Notes under the pieces: model-generated | What the model was told of the DNA's origin: nothing | The model's input: the letters and a program-made list of their open reading frames with translations, nothing else | Database searches by the model: none | Assembly (NCBI GenBank): GCA_963708725.1 | Contig: CAVPTL010000018.1 | Coordinates: forward strand, 167,833-231,832 | DNA from: CAVPTL01 sp963708725 | Lineage (GTDB): Bacteria; Actinomycetota; Thermoleophilia; Gaiellales; JAICJC01 | Reading direction: 5' to 3' | Length of the DNA: 64,000 nucleotides | Part shown: in pieces, positions 8,386-16,482 of the stretch | Numbering within the stretch: the first letter of the stretch is position 1 | How the letters are laid out: each line of letters begins with the position of its first letter | Made by a program: the position numbers and the translations under genes

Positions 8386-10047
8386 CTAGGAGGTCGTTGT
8401 CTGGCTCTCGGAGAGCCGCTCGGCCGTCTCATCCTCGTCGGCATGGCGGGCAACCGCCGCCCCCACAAAGTCGCGGAACAGCGGTTGAGGACGGTTCGGT
8501 CGTGATTTGAACTCGGGGTGATACTGACTGGCGCAGAACCAGCGGTGCTCGGGCAGCTCGATGATCTCGACCAGCCGCTCGTCCGGCGAGGTGCCGGCAA
8601 TCACGAGCCCTTTCGACACCAGCCGCGGCCGCAGCGTGTTATTGACCTCATACCGATGCCGGTGGCGCTCGTACACGACCGGCTCGGCGTAGGCCTCATG
8701 AGCACGTGTCCCGGCGACCACCTTGACCGGATCTGAACCCAGCCGCATGGTGCCGCCCATGTCCTCGATCTCTTTCTGCTCGGGTAGCAGGTCGATCACC
8801 GGGTACGGAGTCTCGGGATCGAACTCGCTCGAGTTGGCACCCTCCAGGCCGACCACGTGGCGAGCAAACTCGACCACCGCGACCTGCATACCCAGGCACA
8901 CGCCCAGGAAGGGAATGTCGTTCTCACGCGCGAAGCGCACCGCGGCGATCTTGCCCTCGATCCCGCGGATACCAAACCCGCCGGGGATCAGGATGCCGTC
9001 GGCCTGCGACAATCGTCGCTCGGCCTCGTCCCACGACAGCGTCTCGGCGTCGACCCAGATGACCTCGAGCTTGGCCCCGTGGTGGATGGCCGAGTGGTTG
9101 AGCGCCTCGACAACGGACAGGTAGGCATCCTGAAGCTGCACGTACTTACCGACCAACGCGATCCGAACGACGCCGGTGGCGGAGCGCACGCGGTCGACCA
9201 TGGCCTCCCACTCGCGCATATCGGGCGGGCCGGTGACCAGCCCGAGCCGGTCGCAGACCAGCCGATCGAGCCCCTCGACCTGCATCATCGGCGGGATGTA
9301 ATAGATGTTCTCGGCATCGGGCGCGGAGATCACAGCATCGACCGACACGTCGGCGAACAGCGCGATCTTCTCGCGGATGTCGCTGTCGAGCGGGTGCTTG
9401 GAACGGCACACGATCACGTCGGGAGCGATACCGATGCGGCGCAGCTCCTGGACGGAATGCTGAGTCGGCTTGGTCTTGAGCTCTCCGGCCACATCGATGT
9501 ACGGCACCAGGGTGCAGTGGATGTACATGACGTTGTCGCGGCCGATCTGGTTTCGGAACTGGCGGATCGCCTCCAGAAACGGCAGGCTCTCGATATCGCC
9601 GACCGTGCCGCCGATCTCGGTGATCACCACGTCCACGTCACCAGAACTCGCGACCCGCTGGATGCGCGACTTGATCTCGTCGGTGACGTGCGGGATCACC
9701 TGCACGGTCGAGCCGAGGTACTCGCCCTTGCGCTCCTTGCGGATGATCGTGTTGTAGATCGACCCGGTGGTGTGATTCGAGTTGCGCGAGAGGAACTCGT
9801 CGACGAACCGTTCGTAGTGGCCCAGATCGAGGTCGGTCTCGGCACCGTCTTCGGTGACGAACACCTCGCCGTGCTGGAACGGGCTCATCGTCCCGGGGTC
9901 GACGTTGATGTAGGGATCGAGCTTCTGAAGCGCGACCTTCAGCCCGCGCGACTTCAAAAGTCGCCCCAGCGAGGCTGCGGTGATGCCCTTGCCCAGCGAC
10001 GACACCACGCCACCGGTCACAAATACGTACTTGACCTGCCTATCCAA
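8386..10047 (-). CDS. pyrG: CTP synthase
   Basis: Makes CTP from UTP, ATP and glutamine. 553 aa. The synthetase domain opens with KYVFVTGGVVSSLGKG, followed by LDPYINVDPGTMSPFQHGEVFV. The C-terminal class-I amidotransferase has the nucleophile in GVCLGMQ and the His/Glu pair in ASQYHPEF. The start is TTG 10047 with AAAGG 8 bases upstream. A TATGAT hexamer at 10088-10093 would give a leader of about 34 bases, so this gene has its own leadered promoter, separate from recN. Confidence 0.97.
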   Translation of the reverse strand: MDRQVKYVFVTGGVVSSLGKGITAASLGRLLKSRGLKVALQKLDPYINVDPGTMSPFQHGEVFVTEDGAETDLDLGHYERFVDEFLSRNSNHTTGSIYNTIIRKERKGEYLGSTVQVIPHVTDEIKSRIQRVASSGDVDVVITEIGGTVGDIESLPFLEAIRQFRNQIGRDNVMYIHCTLVPYIDVAGELKTKPTQHSVQELRRIGIAPDVIVCRSKHPLDSDIREKIALFADVSVDAVISAPDAENIYYIPPMMQVEGLDRLVCDRLGLVTGPPDMREWEAMVDRVRSATGVVRIALVGKYVQLQDAYLSVVEALNHSAIHHGAKLEVIWVDAETLSWDEAERRLSQADGILIPGGFGIRGIEGKIAAVRFARENDIPFLGVCLGMQVAVVEFARHVVGLEGANSSEFDPETPYPVIDLLPEQKEIEDMGGTMRLGSDPVKVVAGTRAHEAYAEPVVYERHRHRYEVNNTLRPRLVSKGLVIAGTSPDERLVEIIELPEHRWFCASQYHPEFKSRPNRPQPLFRDFVGAAVARHADEDETAERLSESQTTTS

Positions 10048-10087
10048 AACCCCCGCCTTTCAACGTGTGACCGGTTACGGGAAATGA

Positions 10088-10093
10088 ATCATA
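10088..10093 (-). promoter_or_regulatory. -10 hexamer TATGAT of pyrG (leadered)
   Basis: TATGAT on the minus strand, about 40 bases before the TTG start. Together with the AAAGG ribosome-binding site at 10056-10060 it suggests a conventional leadered transcript, in contrast to the leaderless promoters elsewhere in the window. Confidence 0.5.
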
Positions 10094-10143
10094 CGCGAGC
10101 GCGCCGACGTCGCCCGCCGCGAGCCCGCCAATCGACCGCTGTT

Positions 10144-11817
10144 TCACGCACGTTGCGGGGTTTTACGCAACGCCTTGGCGTGGCGGCGCACGGTCTGGTC
10201 GTCGTCGTCGCCGCCCAGCATGCGGGCAAGCTCGTCGGTGAGCGCCTCTCCCTGGAGTCGCTCGACGGTCGTCTGGGTCGGATCCCCCGTCAGTTTCTCG
10301 ACCCGGAAATGGGCATCGGCAAGACTCGCGATCTGCGGCAGGTGAGTGATCGAGATCACCTGGGCGTGCTCGGCCAACCGCACCAGCTTTTCGCCGACGG
10401 CGCGAGCCGTGCGCCCGCCCACCCCGGCGTCGACCTCGTCGAGCACCAGCGTCTCCGGCCCCCCGTGTGCCCTGGCCGCCACCCGGATCGCAAGCGCGAT
10501 CCGCGACAGCTCCCCGCCCGAGGCGGTGCTGGCCAGCGGCGCGGGGTCGAGCCCGGTGTTGGCGGCCAGCAGAAGCTCGCAGCGATCGCTGCCGCGCTGC
10601 CCCAGCGGCGCGTCGGTCAGCTCGACCACGAGCTTCGCGCCGTCCATGCCGAGGTCGGCCAGCTCCTGCTCCACCACCGCCGTGAACTCCGCGATCGCGC
10701 CGGCACGGGCCGCATGAAGCTCGCTCGCGACCTCCCCCGCTCGTTCTTCGGCGGCCCGCTCGGCGGCCTCGAGCTGCGCCATGGCCTCGCCCGACTGCTC
10801 GAGCAGCTCGAGCGCGGCGCGTGCTTCGTCGGCCAGCTCCAGTACCCGCTCGAGCGGTGCTCCAAAGCGGCGCTCGAGTTCGGTAAACAGCTCGAGCCGG
10901 CCCTCGATCGCCTCGAGCCGGGCCGGGTCGGCCTCGAGGTCGGCAGTGTGGCCTCGAAGCGTGGTCACCGACTCCTGCAGCCGCAACCCGGCATCGCGCA
11001 GTTCGGCCGAGACCGTGGCCAGTGCGGGTTCGAAGGGCTCACCCGAGGCGACGAGCTCCGAGGCGCGTGCGACCAACGTCTCCGCGCCCTCGCCCTCGTC
11101 GGGCGAGAGCAGGTCGAGTGCACCGGTGATCGCCGCGGCCAGCTCATCGAGGTGGCGCAGGCGCTCCCGCTCCCCGGTGATCTGGTCACGCTCTCCCGGC
11201 TCCACCGCAGCGGCATCGGCCCGCTCCACGAGATATTCGAGCTCGCCTCGACGGCGTGCGGCCTCCTCGGCGTCCTCATGCGCCGCGGTCAGCGCCTGTC
11301 GCGCCGCACGCAGGTCGGCCCAGGCCGCAGCCATGGCGGCCAACCGCTCGCCGTTCGCGGCGTGGCCGTCCAGCAGAGCGAGCTGCACAGCGGGTTTCGC
11401 GATCCGCTGGGCCTCGTGTTGGGATGACAGCTCGAGCAGGCGATCACCGAGCGCCTCCAGGTCGGCGCGCGCGCAGCTGCGCCCCCACACCAATGCTCGG
11501 GTGCGGCCGGAGGCGAACACACGGCGGGCGACCACGAGTGTCTCCTCGCCCTCCGGACGGAGATCGGCGACCGGCGCCAGCGCCGGATCGTCGAGGAGTC
11601 CGTCGGGAAGCTCGAACTCGGCCTCGACGTAGGCCTCCTCGGCATGCGGGCCGACGAGCGCCGAGCCCGGCTGGCCGCCCGCCAGAAGCCCGATCGCCTG
11701 GGCCAGCATCGTCTTGCCGGCCCCGGTCTCGCCGGTGAACACCGAAAGCCCCGGAGAGGGTTCGAGCTCCGCATGCTCGATCAGGGCGAGGTTTTGGATG
11801 ACCAGGCGAACCAGCAT
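10144..11817 (-). CDS. recN: DNA repair protein RecN
   Basis: SMC-like ATPase that acts at double-strand breaks. 557 aa from ATG 11817 (MLVRLVIQNLALIEHAELE). Walker A is GETGAGKTM near residue 32, followed by long Glu/Arg/Ala-rich coiled-coil arms (about 150-380). The C-terminal half has the ABC signature SGGELSRIALAIRV and Walker B LVLDEVDAGVGG with the ITHLPQIA switch. The start was chosen by family alignment and lies 1 base after the nadK stop; the frame open further upstream is inside nadK. Confidence 0.94.
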   Translation of the reverse strand: MLVRLVIQNLALIEHAELEPSPGLSVFTGETGAGKTMLAQAIGLLAGGQPGSALVGPHAEEAYVEAEFELPDGLLDDPALAPVADLRPEGEETLVVARRVFASGRTRALVWGRSCARADLEALGDRLLELSSQHEAQRIAKPAVQLALLDGHAANGERLAAMAAAWADLRAARQALTAAHEDAEEAARRRGELEYLVERADAAAVEPGERDQITGERERLRHLDELAAAITGALDLLSPDEGEGAETLVARASELVASGEPFEPALATVSAELRDAGLRLQESVTTLRGHTADLEADPARLEAIEGRLELFTELERRFGAPLERVLELADEARAALELLEQSGEAMAQLEAAERAAEERAGEVASELHAARAGAIAEFTAVVEQELADLGMDGAKLVVELTDAPLGQRGSDRCELLLAANTGLDPAPLASTASGGELSRIALAIRVAARAHGGPETLVLDEVDAGVGGRTARAVGEKLVRLAEHAQVISITHLPQIASLADAHFRVEKLTGDPTQTTVERLQGEALTDELARMLGGDDDDQTVRRHAKALRKTPQRA

Positions 11818-11818
11818 G

Positions 11819-12595
11819 TCAGCCCGAGAACGTCTGTCGGTAGCGGGTGAAGAACGAGGCGTCAGACAGCCGGCCGAGCCGCGCGAAGGCGTTGCCCATC
11901 TGGACGACGAACCGGCCCCCGGGTTCGACCACGCCCCCACGGTGGCCGTCGACGATCACCTGCACCGGAACATCCACCGAACGGTTGTGCAGCTCCACCC
12001 GGTGTGGTCGCCCGAGCACCATCGACCGTGCGTGCAGCGAGTGCGGTGACACGAATGAGACGACGAACCCGTCCAGACCCCAGGCAAGCACCGGCCCACC
12101 CGCCGAGAGGTTGTAGGCGGTCGACCCGGTCGAGGTCGCCACGATCACCCCGTCGCAGCCCAGCTCGCCCAGCGATTGTCCATCGACACACCACTCCACC
12201 AGGGCCATGCGTCCGATCAGGCCGCTGGTGAGCACCAGATCGTTGATGCCCGTGGTCGCGCCCGATCCGGCATCGCCCACGATGGTGGGAAGCCTCAGCT
12301 CCTCGTAGTCGCCGGCAAACGCGCGCTCGAGGCCCTGCTCGAGCCGGCCTGCGTCGACCGATGTCAGGAAGCCCACCCGCCCGAAGTTCACGCCCAGGCA
12401 GGTCGCGGGCGTCTCCAGCGCCGTCTGAAGCGCACGAAGCATGGTGCCGTCGCCTCCCAGCACGACCACCATGTCGGCGTCAGCCGGCTGATCGACCACC
12501 TCCACGCCGAGTCGTCTGGCGAGCGCCGTGACCCGCTCGACCGAGTCGCCGATCCGCTCAGGACGGCCGTGGGTGAAGAGGCTCACCCGGCGCAC
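11819..12595 (-). CDS. nadK: NAD kinase
   Basis: Phosphorylates NAD to NADP. Motifs in order are VVVLGGDGTMLRA (GGDG ATP/NAD site), the NDLVLTS region and STGSTAYNLSAGGP. GTG 12595 is used here (258 aa, MRRVSLFTHGRPE); ATG 12646 is also in frame but would overlap tlyA by 89 bases, against 38 for the GTG. Upstream tlyA and downstream recN are in the same transcription unit, an order common in Gram-positive bacteria. Confidence 0.92.
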   Translation of the reverse strand: MRRVSLFTHGRPERIGDSVERVTALARRLGVEVVDQPADADMVVVLGGDGTMLRALQTALETPATCLGVNFGRVGFLTSVDAGRLEQGLERAFAGDYEELRLPTIVGDAGSGATTGINDLVLTSGLIGRMALVEWCVDGQSLGELGCDGVIVATSTGSTAYNLSAGGPVLAWGLDGFVVSFVSPHSLHARSMVLGRPHRVELHNRSVDVPVQVIVDGHRGGVVEPGGRFVVQMGNAFARLGRLSDASFFTRYRQTFSG

Positions 12596-13422
12596 CGCCG
12601 TGCCCGGGTGGGCCGAAGACGGCGTCTCTGATATGGGATTCGACATCGGTGGTTGGCTCCTCGGAGTCGTCCGGGTGGGGAGAACGCAGTGAGATCAGAT
12701 ACTCCCGGTTCCCCGCCGGGCCTCGCACACAAGAATCGCACACTCCAAGGACGTCGACCCCAAACCGGGTCACGAAGGCGCAAAGGTCGAGTAACACTTG
12801 CCGGTGCACCTCGGGATCCCACACGACGCCTTTTCGCACCTGTTCACGACCGGCTTCGAACTGCGGTTTGCACAGCACCACCCCGCGCCAGGACTCCGCG
12901 ACCACGTCAAACACGGCCGGCAGCACGAGCCGCAGCGAGATGAACGACACGTCGGCGGTCACGAAGGTCGGGCGAAACGGCAGATCCTCGACCTTCAGGT
13001 TGCGAGCGTTGTAGCGATCCATCACGGTGACCCGTGGATCGGACGCAATCCGTTCGTGCAGCTGGTTGCGACCGACGTCGACGGCGATAACCCGGGCGGC
13101 GCCGTGGGCCAACAGACAATCCGTGAACCCACCGGTCGAAGCTCCCACGTCGAGGCACAGCTCTGCGGCCACATCGATCCCGAACGTCTCGAGCCCGTTC
13201 TCGAGCTTCTCTCCGCCACGCGAGACAAACCGGGGAGGATCGACCACCAGCAGCACGGCCGCAGCGGCAGTCGGCGCACCGGCCTTGGTCACGACCGTCC
13301 CATCGACGGTCACACGCCCGGCCATGATCAGGCCGCGGGCGAGGCTGCGGGTCTCGACCAGTCCCCGCTCGACCAGCGCTTCATCCAGGCGGGTGCGATG
13401 CTGAGCGATGATCGCCCCTCAC
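12558..13422 (-). CDS. tlyA: TlyA-type 2'-O-methyltransferase / S4-domain rRNA methylase, 5' end disturbed
   Basis: S4 RNA-binding domain plus FtsJ-like methyltransferase that methylates ribosomal RNA. The SAM site is LCLDVGASTGGFTDCLL; other catalytic-type residues are in SRGGEKLENGL and LCKPQFEAG. The S4 domain is encoded up to at least 13391 (RLDEALVERGLVETRSLARG), yet the first ATG in this frame is internal, at 13325. No ATG, GTG or TTG lies between the ispA stop and the domain. Removing one G from the GGGG run at 13415-13418 joins it to a GTG at 13422 that overlaps the ispA TGA (GTGA), the overlap style of this operon. An ATC start is the alternative. Confidence 0.85.
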
Positions 13423-14201
13423 GCCGTGCGATGCAGGATCAGATCGGCCAATCGCTCGAGGTCGGCGATGTCGCCGTGCGCCTCGGCAAGATGCGCTCTC
13501 GCGCGAGCATCGGCCTCGGCGGCGAGCACACGGGCGCGTTCCACCCCCACGGCGGTCACGTAGCTCGGCTCGCCGTCGGCGGCATCGGCGTCCAGCACGT
13601 CGTCCACGATCTGGAAGATCAGCCCGAGTTCCGCCGCAAACCCTCGATACGGTCGTTGCTCGGCAGAGTCCAGCCCGGCGACGTGGAGCCCGCAGCCCAC
13701 CGCCGCCGATATCAGCGCGCCGGTCTTGAGCCGATGCAGCCGGCCCAACTCGTCGACGTCGGCCGGCGTGGAGGTGATGTCCAGATACTGGCCGTCGACC
13801 ATGCCCGCGATCCCCGATGCCAGCTCGCCCAGCACCGCCAACCGCTGGGTCGGCGAGACCTCCAGCCGCTCGGTCACCAGTCCAAACGCCGCGTTCATGA
13901 GTCCGTCACCGATCAACACCGCGACGCCCTCGCCAAACTCCACGTGGGCGGTCGGTCGCCCCCGCCGTTCGATGTCGTCGTCCAGCGCCGGCAGATCGTC
14001 GTGGACGAGCGAGAAGGCCTGGATCAGCTCGAGCGCCGCGGCTGCCGGCAGCGCCAGTCCCTGCGCGGCCCCTCCGGCCCGCGCGGCGGCCAGGCACAGC
14101 TGCGCGCGCACCCGCTTGCCGCCCTGAAGCGCGTAGTGCATGGCACGATCGAGCTCGGGCACCGTCGAAAGCTCGAGCGCCTCCAGGTACGGGTCAATCA
14201 T
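13419..14201 (-). CDS. ispA: Polyprenyl (farnesyl/geranylgeranyl) diphosphate synthase
   Basis: Head-to-tail condensation of IPP with allylic diphosphates. 260 aa from ATG 14201 (MIDPYLEALELS). GGKRVRAQL precedes the first aspartate-rich motif HDDLPALDDDIERRGRPT (DDxxxxD bacterial type). The second motif is FQIVDDVLD, with GLMNAAF and LKTGALI between. Product chain length cannot be set from sequence. It overlaps xseB by 8 bases. dxs, its usual downstream neighbour, is absent here. Confidence 0.92.
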   Translation of the reverse strand: MIDPYLEALELSTVPELDRAMHYALQGGKRVRAQLCLAAARAGGAAQGLALPAAAALELIQAFSLVHDDLPALDDDIERRGRPTAHVEFGEGVAVLIGDGLMNAAFGLVTERLEVSPTQRLAVLGELASGIAGMVDGQYLDITSTPADVDELGRLHRLKTGALISAAVGCGLHVAGLDSAEQRPYRGFAAELGLIFQIVDDVLDADAADGEPSYVTAVGVERARVLAAEADARARAHLAEAHGDIADLERLADLILHRTA

Positions 14202-14376
14202 CGAGCGTCTCGGCCCGCCGCTCGATCGCCGCGGCGGCCTCCTGGGCCAGCGCGGTGATCTGCTCGAGCAGCTCGGTGGCGTCGGCGGCCTCGAGCCCTC
14301 CAGCCGCCAGACGTTGATTGAGCCGATCAAGCTCACCGGAGATCCGTTGTAGCTCCTCGATGGTGTCATCGGTCAT
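14194..14376 (-). CDS. xseB: Exodeoxyribonuclease VII small subunit
   Basis: 60 aa, typical for XseB, with IEELQRISGELDRLNQRLAAGG followed by an amphipathic ELLEQITALAQEAAAAIER helix. It stabilises the XseA catalytic subunit in ssDNA degradation. The ATG overlaps the nusB stop by four bases. xseA, normally just upstream, is not in this operon, so it must lie elsewhere or be lost. The family match is short, so confidence rests partly on position between nusB and ispA. Confidence 0.82.
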   Translation of the reverse strand: MTDDTIEELQRISGELDRLNQRLAAGGLEAADATELLEQITALAQEAAAAIERRAETLDD

Positions 14377-14780
14377 GTCCCCACCCCCTGTTCGCGCGCG
14401 ATCCTGCCGAGCACCCCATTGACGAGCACCCCGGCCTCGGGTGACGCGTACCGCTTGGCGAGCGCCACGGCCTCGTCGATGGCGACTGCGGCGGGAACCT
14501 CGCCGGTCGAGAGCTCCCACACGGCCAACCGCAGGATGTTTCGCTCGAGTACGGCCATCCGCTCGGTGCTCCAGGTGTCGGCGGCCGCGTCGATCGAGCG
14601 GTCGAGCCGATCACGGTCGCCCCAGGCACCCTCGACGTGGGCCCTGATGAAGTCGGTCACGTCATCGCCATTGTCTCGTCGGTAGGCGTCGTACAGGGCC
14701 TCGAACTCCGAGCCGGTGAGATCGCGTTGGTACAGCAAGAAGGCGCTTGCCCTGCGCTGTGACCGGCGGCTCGCGGTCAT
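14373..14780 (-). CDS. nusB: Transcription antitermination factor NusB
   Basis: Binds BoxA RNA with NusE/S10 for rRNA antitermination. 135 aa from ATG 14780 (MTASRRSQRRASAFLLYQRDL). The C-terminal half WSTERMAVLERNILRLAVWEL and VAIDEAVALAKRYASPEAGVLVNGVL is highly characteristic. It overlaps the Asp23-like gene upstream and xseB downstream by four bases each, so translation is coupled along the operon. Confidence 0.94.
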   Translation of the reverse strand: MTASRRSQRRASAFLLYQRDLTGSEFEALYDAYRRDNGDDVTDFIRAHVEGAWGDRDRLDRSIDAAADTWSTERMAVLERNILRLAVWELSTGEVPAAVAIDEAVALAKRYASPEAGVLVNGVLGRIAREQGVGT

Positions 14781-15112
14781 CGCCGCAGCTCCGGTTCGCG
14801 GTCGACGCCGGTGATGGTGACATCCACCGCCCGCACTCGCAGGCCGGTCATGTCTGTGACCGCCGTGGAAACCGCGCCCCGCACCGCCGCCCCGAGATCG
14901 GGCAGCACCACGCCCTGGGCCGCGACCACCTCGACCGAAACGGTCGCATGGGAGCCGGTTACCGACCACTCCACCGGGCCGCGCCGGCCGGGCAACACCC
15001 GCGAGACACGGCCGGGGAACTCCAACCGCGCGCCCGGGACGCCCTCCACGGCGCCGCGCACGATCGAGTCGAACGCCTCGTCGACCACCTGCGCCGCCCC
15101 AAGCTTGATCAT
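14777..15112 (-). CDS. Asp23/Gls24-family envelope stress response protein
   Basis: 111 aa, single Asp23 domain. MIKLGAAQVVDEAFDSIVRGAVEGVPG is followed by VSVEVVAAQGVVLPDLGAAVRGAVSTAVTDMTGLRVRAVDVTITGV, the repeating pattern of the family. Members such as B. subtilis YqhY lie between accC and nusB exactly as here and are linked to acetyl-CoA carboxylase function; that role is inferred by position. The ATG overlaps accC by four bases. Confidence 0.86.
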   Translation of the reverse strand: MIKLGAAQVVDEAFDSIVRGAVEGVPGARLEFPGRVSRVLPGRRGPVEWSVTGSHATVSVEVVAAQGVVLPDLGAAVRGAVSTAVTDMTGLRVRAVDVTITGVDREPELRR

Positions 15113-16482
15113 GCCGCCTCCTCGGCGTGCAGCGAGCGCAGAAAGTCGCGATGCCGATCGAGATATGCGGTGGTGTACCGGCCGGCCCGAAACTCTGGCT
15201 CGTCCAGGATGTCGAGAAACAGCTCGCGGGTGGTGCGAACTCCCTCGATCTCGAACTCGTGGAGCGCGCGCTCGGAGCGCGCGATCGCCTCGTCGCGGTC
15301 TGCCCCCCATACGATCAGCTTGGCCAGCAGCGAGTCGTAGAACGGCGGCACCTTGTAGCCCTCGTAGGCATGGGTATCGAGCCGCACGCCGGGGCCGAGC
15401 GGTGGCCGGAACCGCGACACCGTGCCCGCGGCCGGCCGGAAGTCGTGGCGGGGATCCTCGCAGTTGATTCGAAACTCGATCGCGTGGCCACGCAGCGGAG
15501 AGAGCCCGGTCTGGCGCAGCGGCTCACCCCCGGCGATCCGAAGCTGAGCCACCGCGAGATCGACGCCCGTGACCAGCTCTGACACCGGATGCTCGACCTG
15601 GAGCCGGGTGTTCATCTCGATGAATGAGAACCTGCCCTCGGTATCGAGCAGGAACTCGACGGTGCCGGCGTTGACATAGCTACTGCCAACGCACGCGAGC
15701 CGAGCCGCCTCGGCCATCTGCTCACGCGTCGGCTGATCGAGCGCCGGTGACGGCCCCTCCTCGATCAGCTTCTGATGGCGGCGCTGGATCGAGCAGTCCC
15801 GCTCTCCCAGGACGAGGACGTCACCGTTTCGGTCGGCGAGCACCTGCATCTCGACGTGGCGTGGATCGATGATCGCCTTCTCGAGGTACATGTCACCGTC
15901 GCCGAACGACGAGGCGGCCTCGGCCGACGCCAGCCGATACGCGTCGGCGATCGCGGCGTCTGACTCCACCACTCGCATACCGCGCCCACCGCCGCCGGAG
16001 ACCGCCTTGAGCAGCACCGGGTATCCGATCTCGGCCGCCAGACTGGCCGCCTCGTCCGGCCCCGACAAACGATCCTGCGAGCCGGGTACCAGCGGCACCC
16101 CGGCCAGCCGCATCGCGGCCTTGGCGGCGCTCTTGTCACCCATCGTCTCGATCGCGGTCGCGGGTGGCCCGATGAAGGTCAGATCGTTGTCCTCGCAGGC
16201 CCGCACGAACGCCGCGTTCTCGGCCAGAAAGCCCCAGCCGGGATGCACGCTGTCGCATCCGGTCGTCTCGGCCGCCGCGATCAGGTTGGAGATGTTCAGG
16301 TAGGACTCGGACGGCGGGTGAGGGCCAATGCACACCGCGCGATCGGCCAGTCGTACCCACAGCCCATCACGATCGGCGGTGGAGTACACCGCGACCGCCT
16401 CGACGCCCGCGTCGTGGCAGGCGCGCACCAGTCGCACGGCCGCCTCGCCCCGGTTTGCGATCAGCACCCGCGAGAGCATCAC
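15109..16482 (-). CDS. accC: Biotin carboxylase subunit of acetyl-CoA carboxylase
   Basis: ATP- and bicarbonate-dependent carboxylation of biotin on the carrier protein. 457 aa. N-terminus SRVLIANRGEAAVRLVRACH, ATP-grasp loop KAVSGGGGRGMRVV, FGDGDMYLEKAIIDPRHVEMQVLAD, and EMNTRLQVEHPVSELVTGVDLA. It overlaps the upstream BCCP fusion by four bases (16479-16482). This start gives a complete biotin-carboxylase N-terminus. No carboxyltransferase accA/accD gene is in the window. Confidence 0.95.
   Translation of the reverse strand: MMLSRVLIANRGEAAVRLVRACHDAGVEAVAVYSTADRDGLWVRLADRAVCIGPHPPSESYLNISNLIAAAETTGCDSVHPGWGFLAENAAFVRACEDNDLTFIGPPATAIETMGDKSAAKAAMRLAGVPLVPGSQDRLSGPDEAASLAAEIGYPVLLKAVSGGGGRGMRVVESDAAIADAYRLASAEAASSFGDGDMYLEKAIIDPRHVEMQVLADRNGDVLVLGERDCSIQRRHQKLIEEGPSPALDQPTREQMAEAARLACVGSSYVNAGTVEFLLDTEGRFSFIEMNTRLQVEHPVSELVTGVDLAVAQLRIAGGEPLRQTGLSPLRGHAIEFRINCEDPRHDFRPAAGTVSRFRPPLGPGVRLDTHAYEGYKVPPFYDSLLAKLIVWGADRDEAIARSERALHEFEIEGVRTTRELFLDILDEPEFRAGRYTTAYLDRHRDFLRSLHAEEAA

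Noticed and set aside
8385..8600. N-terminal extension of the M32 peptidase
   Set aside because: 72 codons lying inside pyrG with no hydrophobic core or family similarity; GTG 8384 gives normal length.
8857..11427. 856-codon open frame on the plus strand opposite pyrG and recN
   Set aside because: Composition is Arg/Gly/His/Leu-rich without any recognisable motif, and it lies antisense to two certain genes; a GC-rich third-position artefact.
13410..13422. Programmed read-through of the ispA TGA to make an IspA-TlyA fusion
   Set aside because: The frames do coincide, but no read-through context is visible, IspA ends at its normal residue, and a one-base correction gives the usual overlapping GTG start.
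12798..14258. 486-codon plus-strand open frame opposite tlyA and ispA
   Set aside because: Antisense to conserved genes, no domain, no promoter or ribosome-binding site of the local type.
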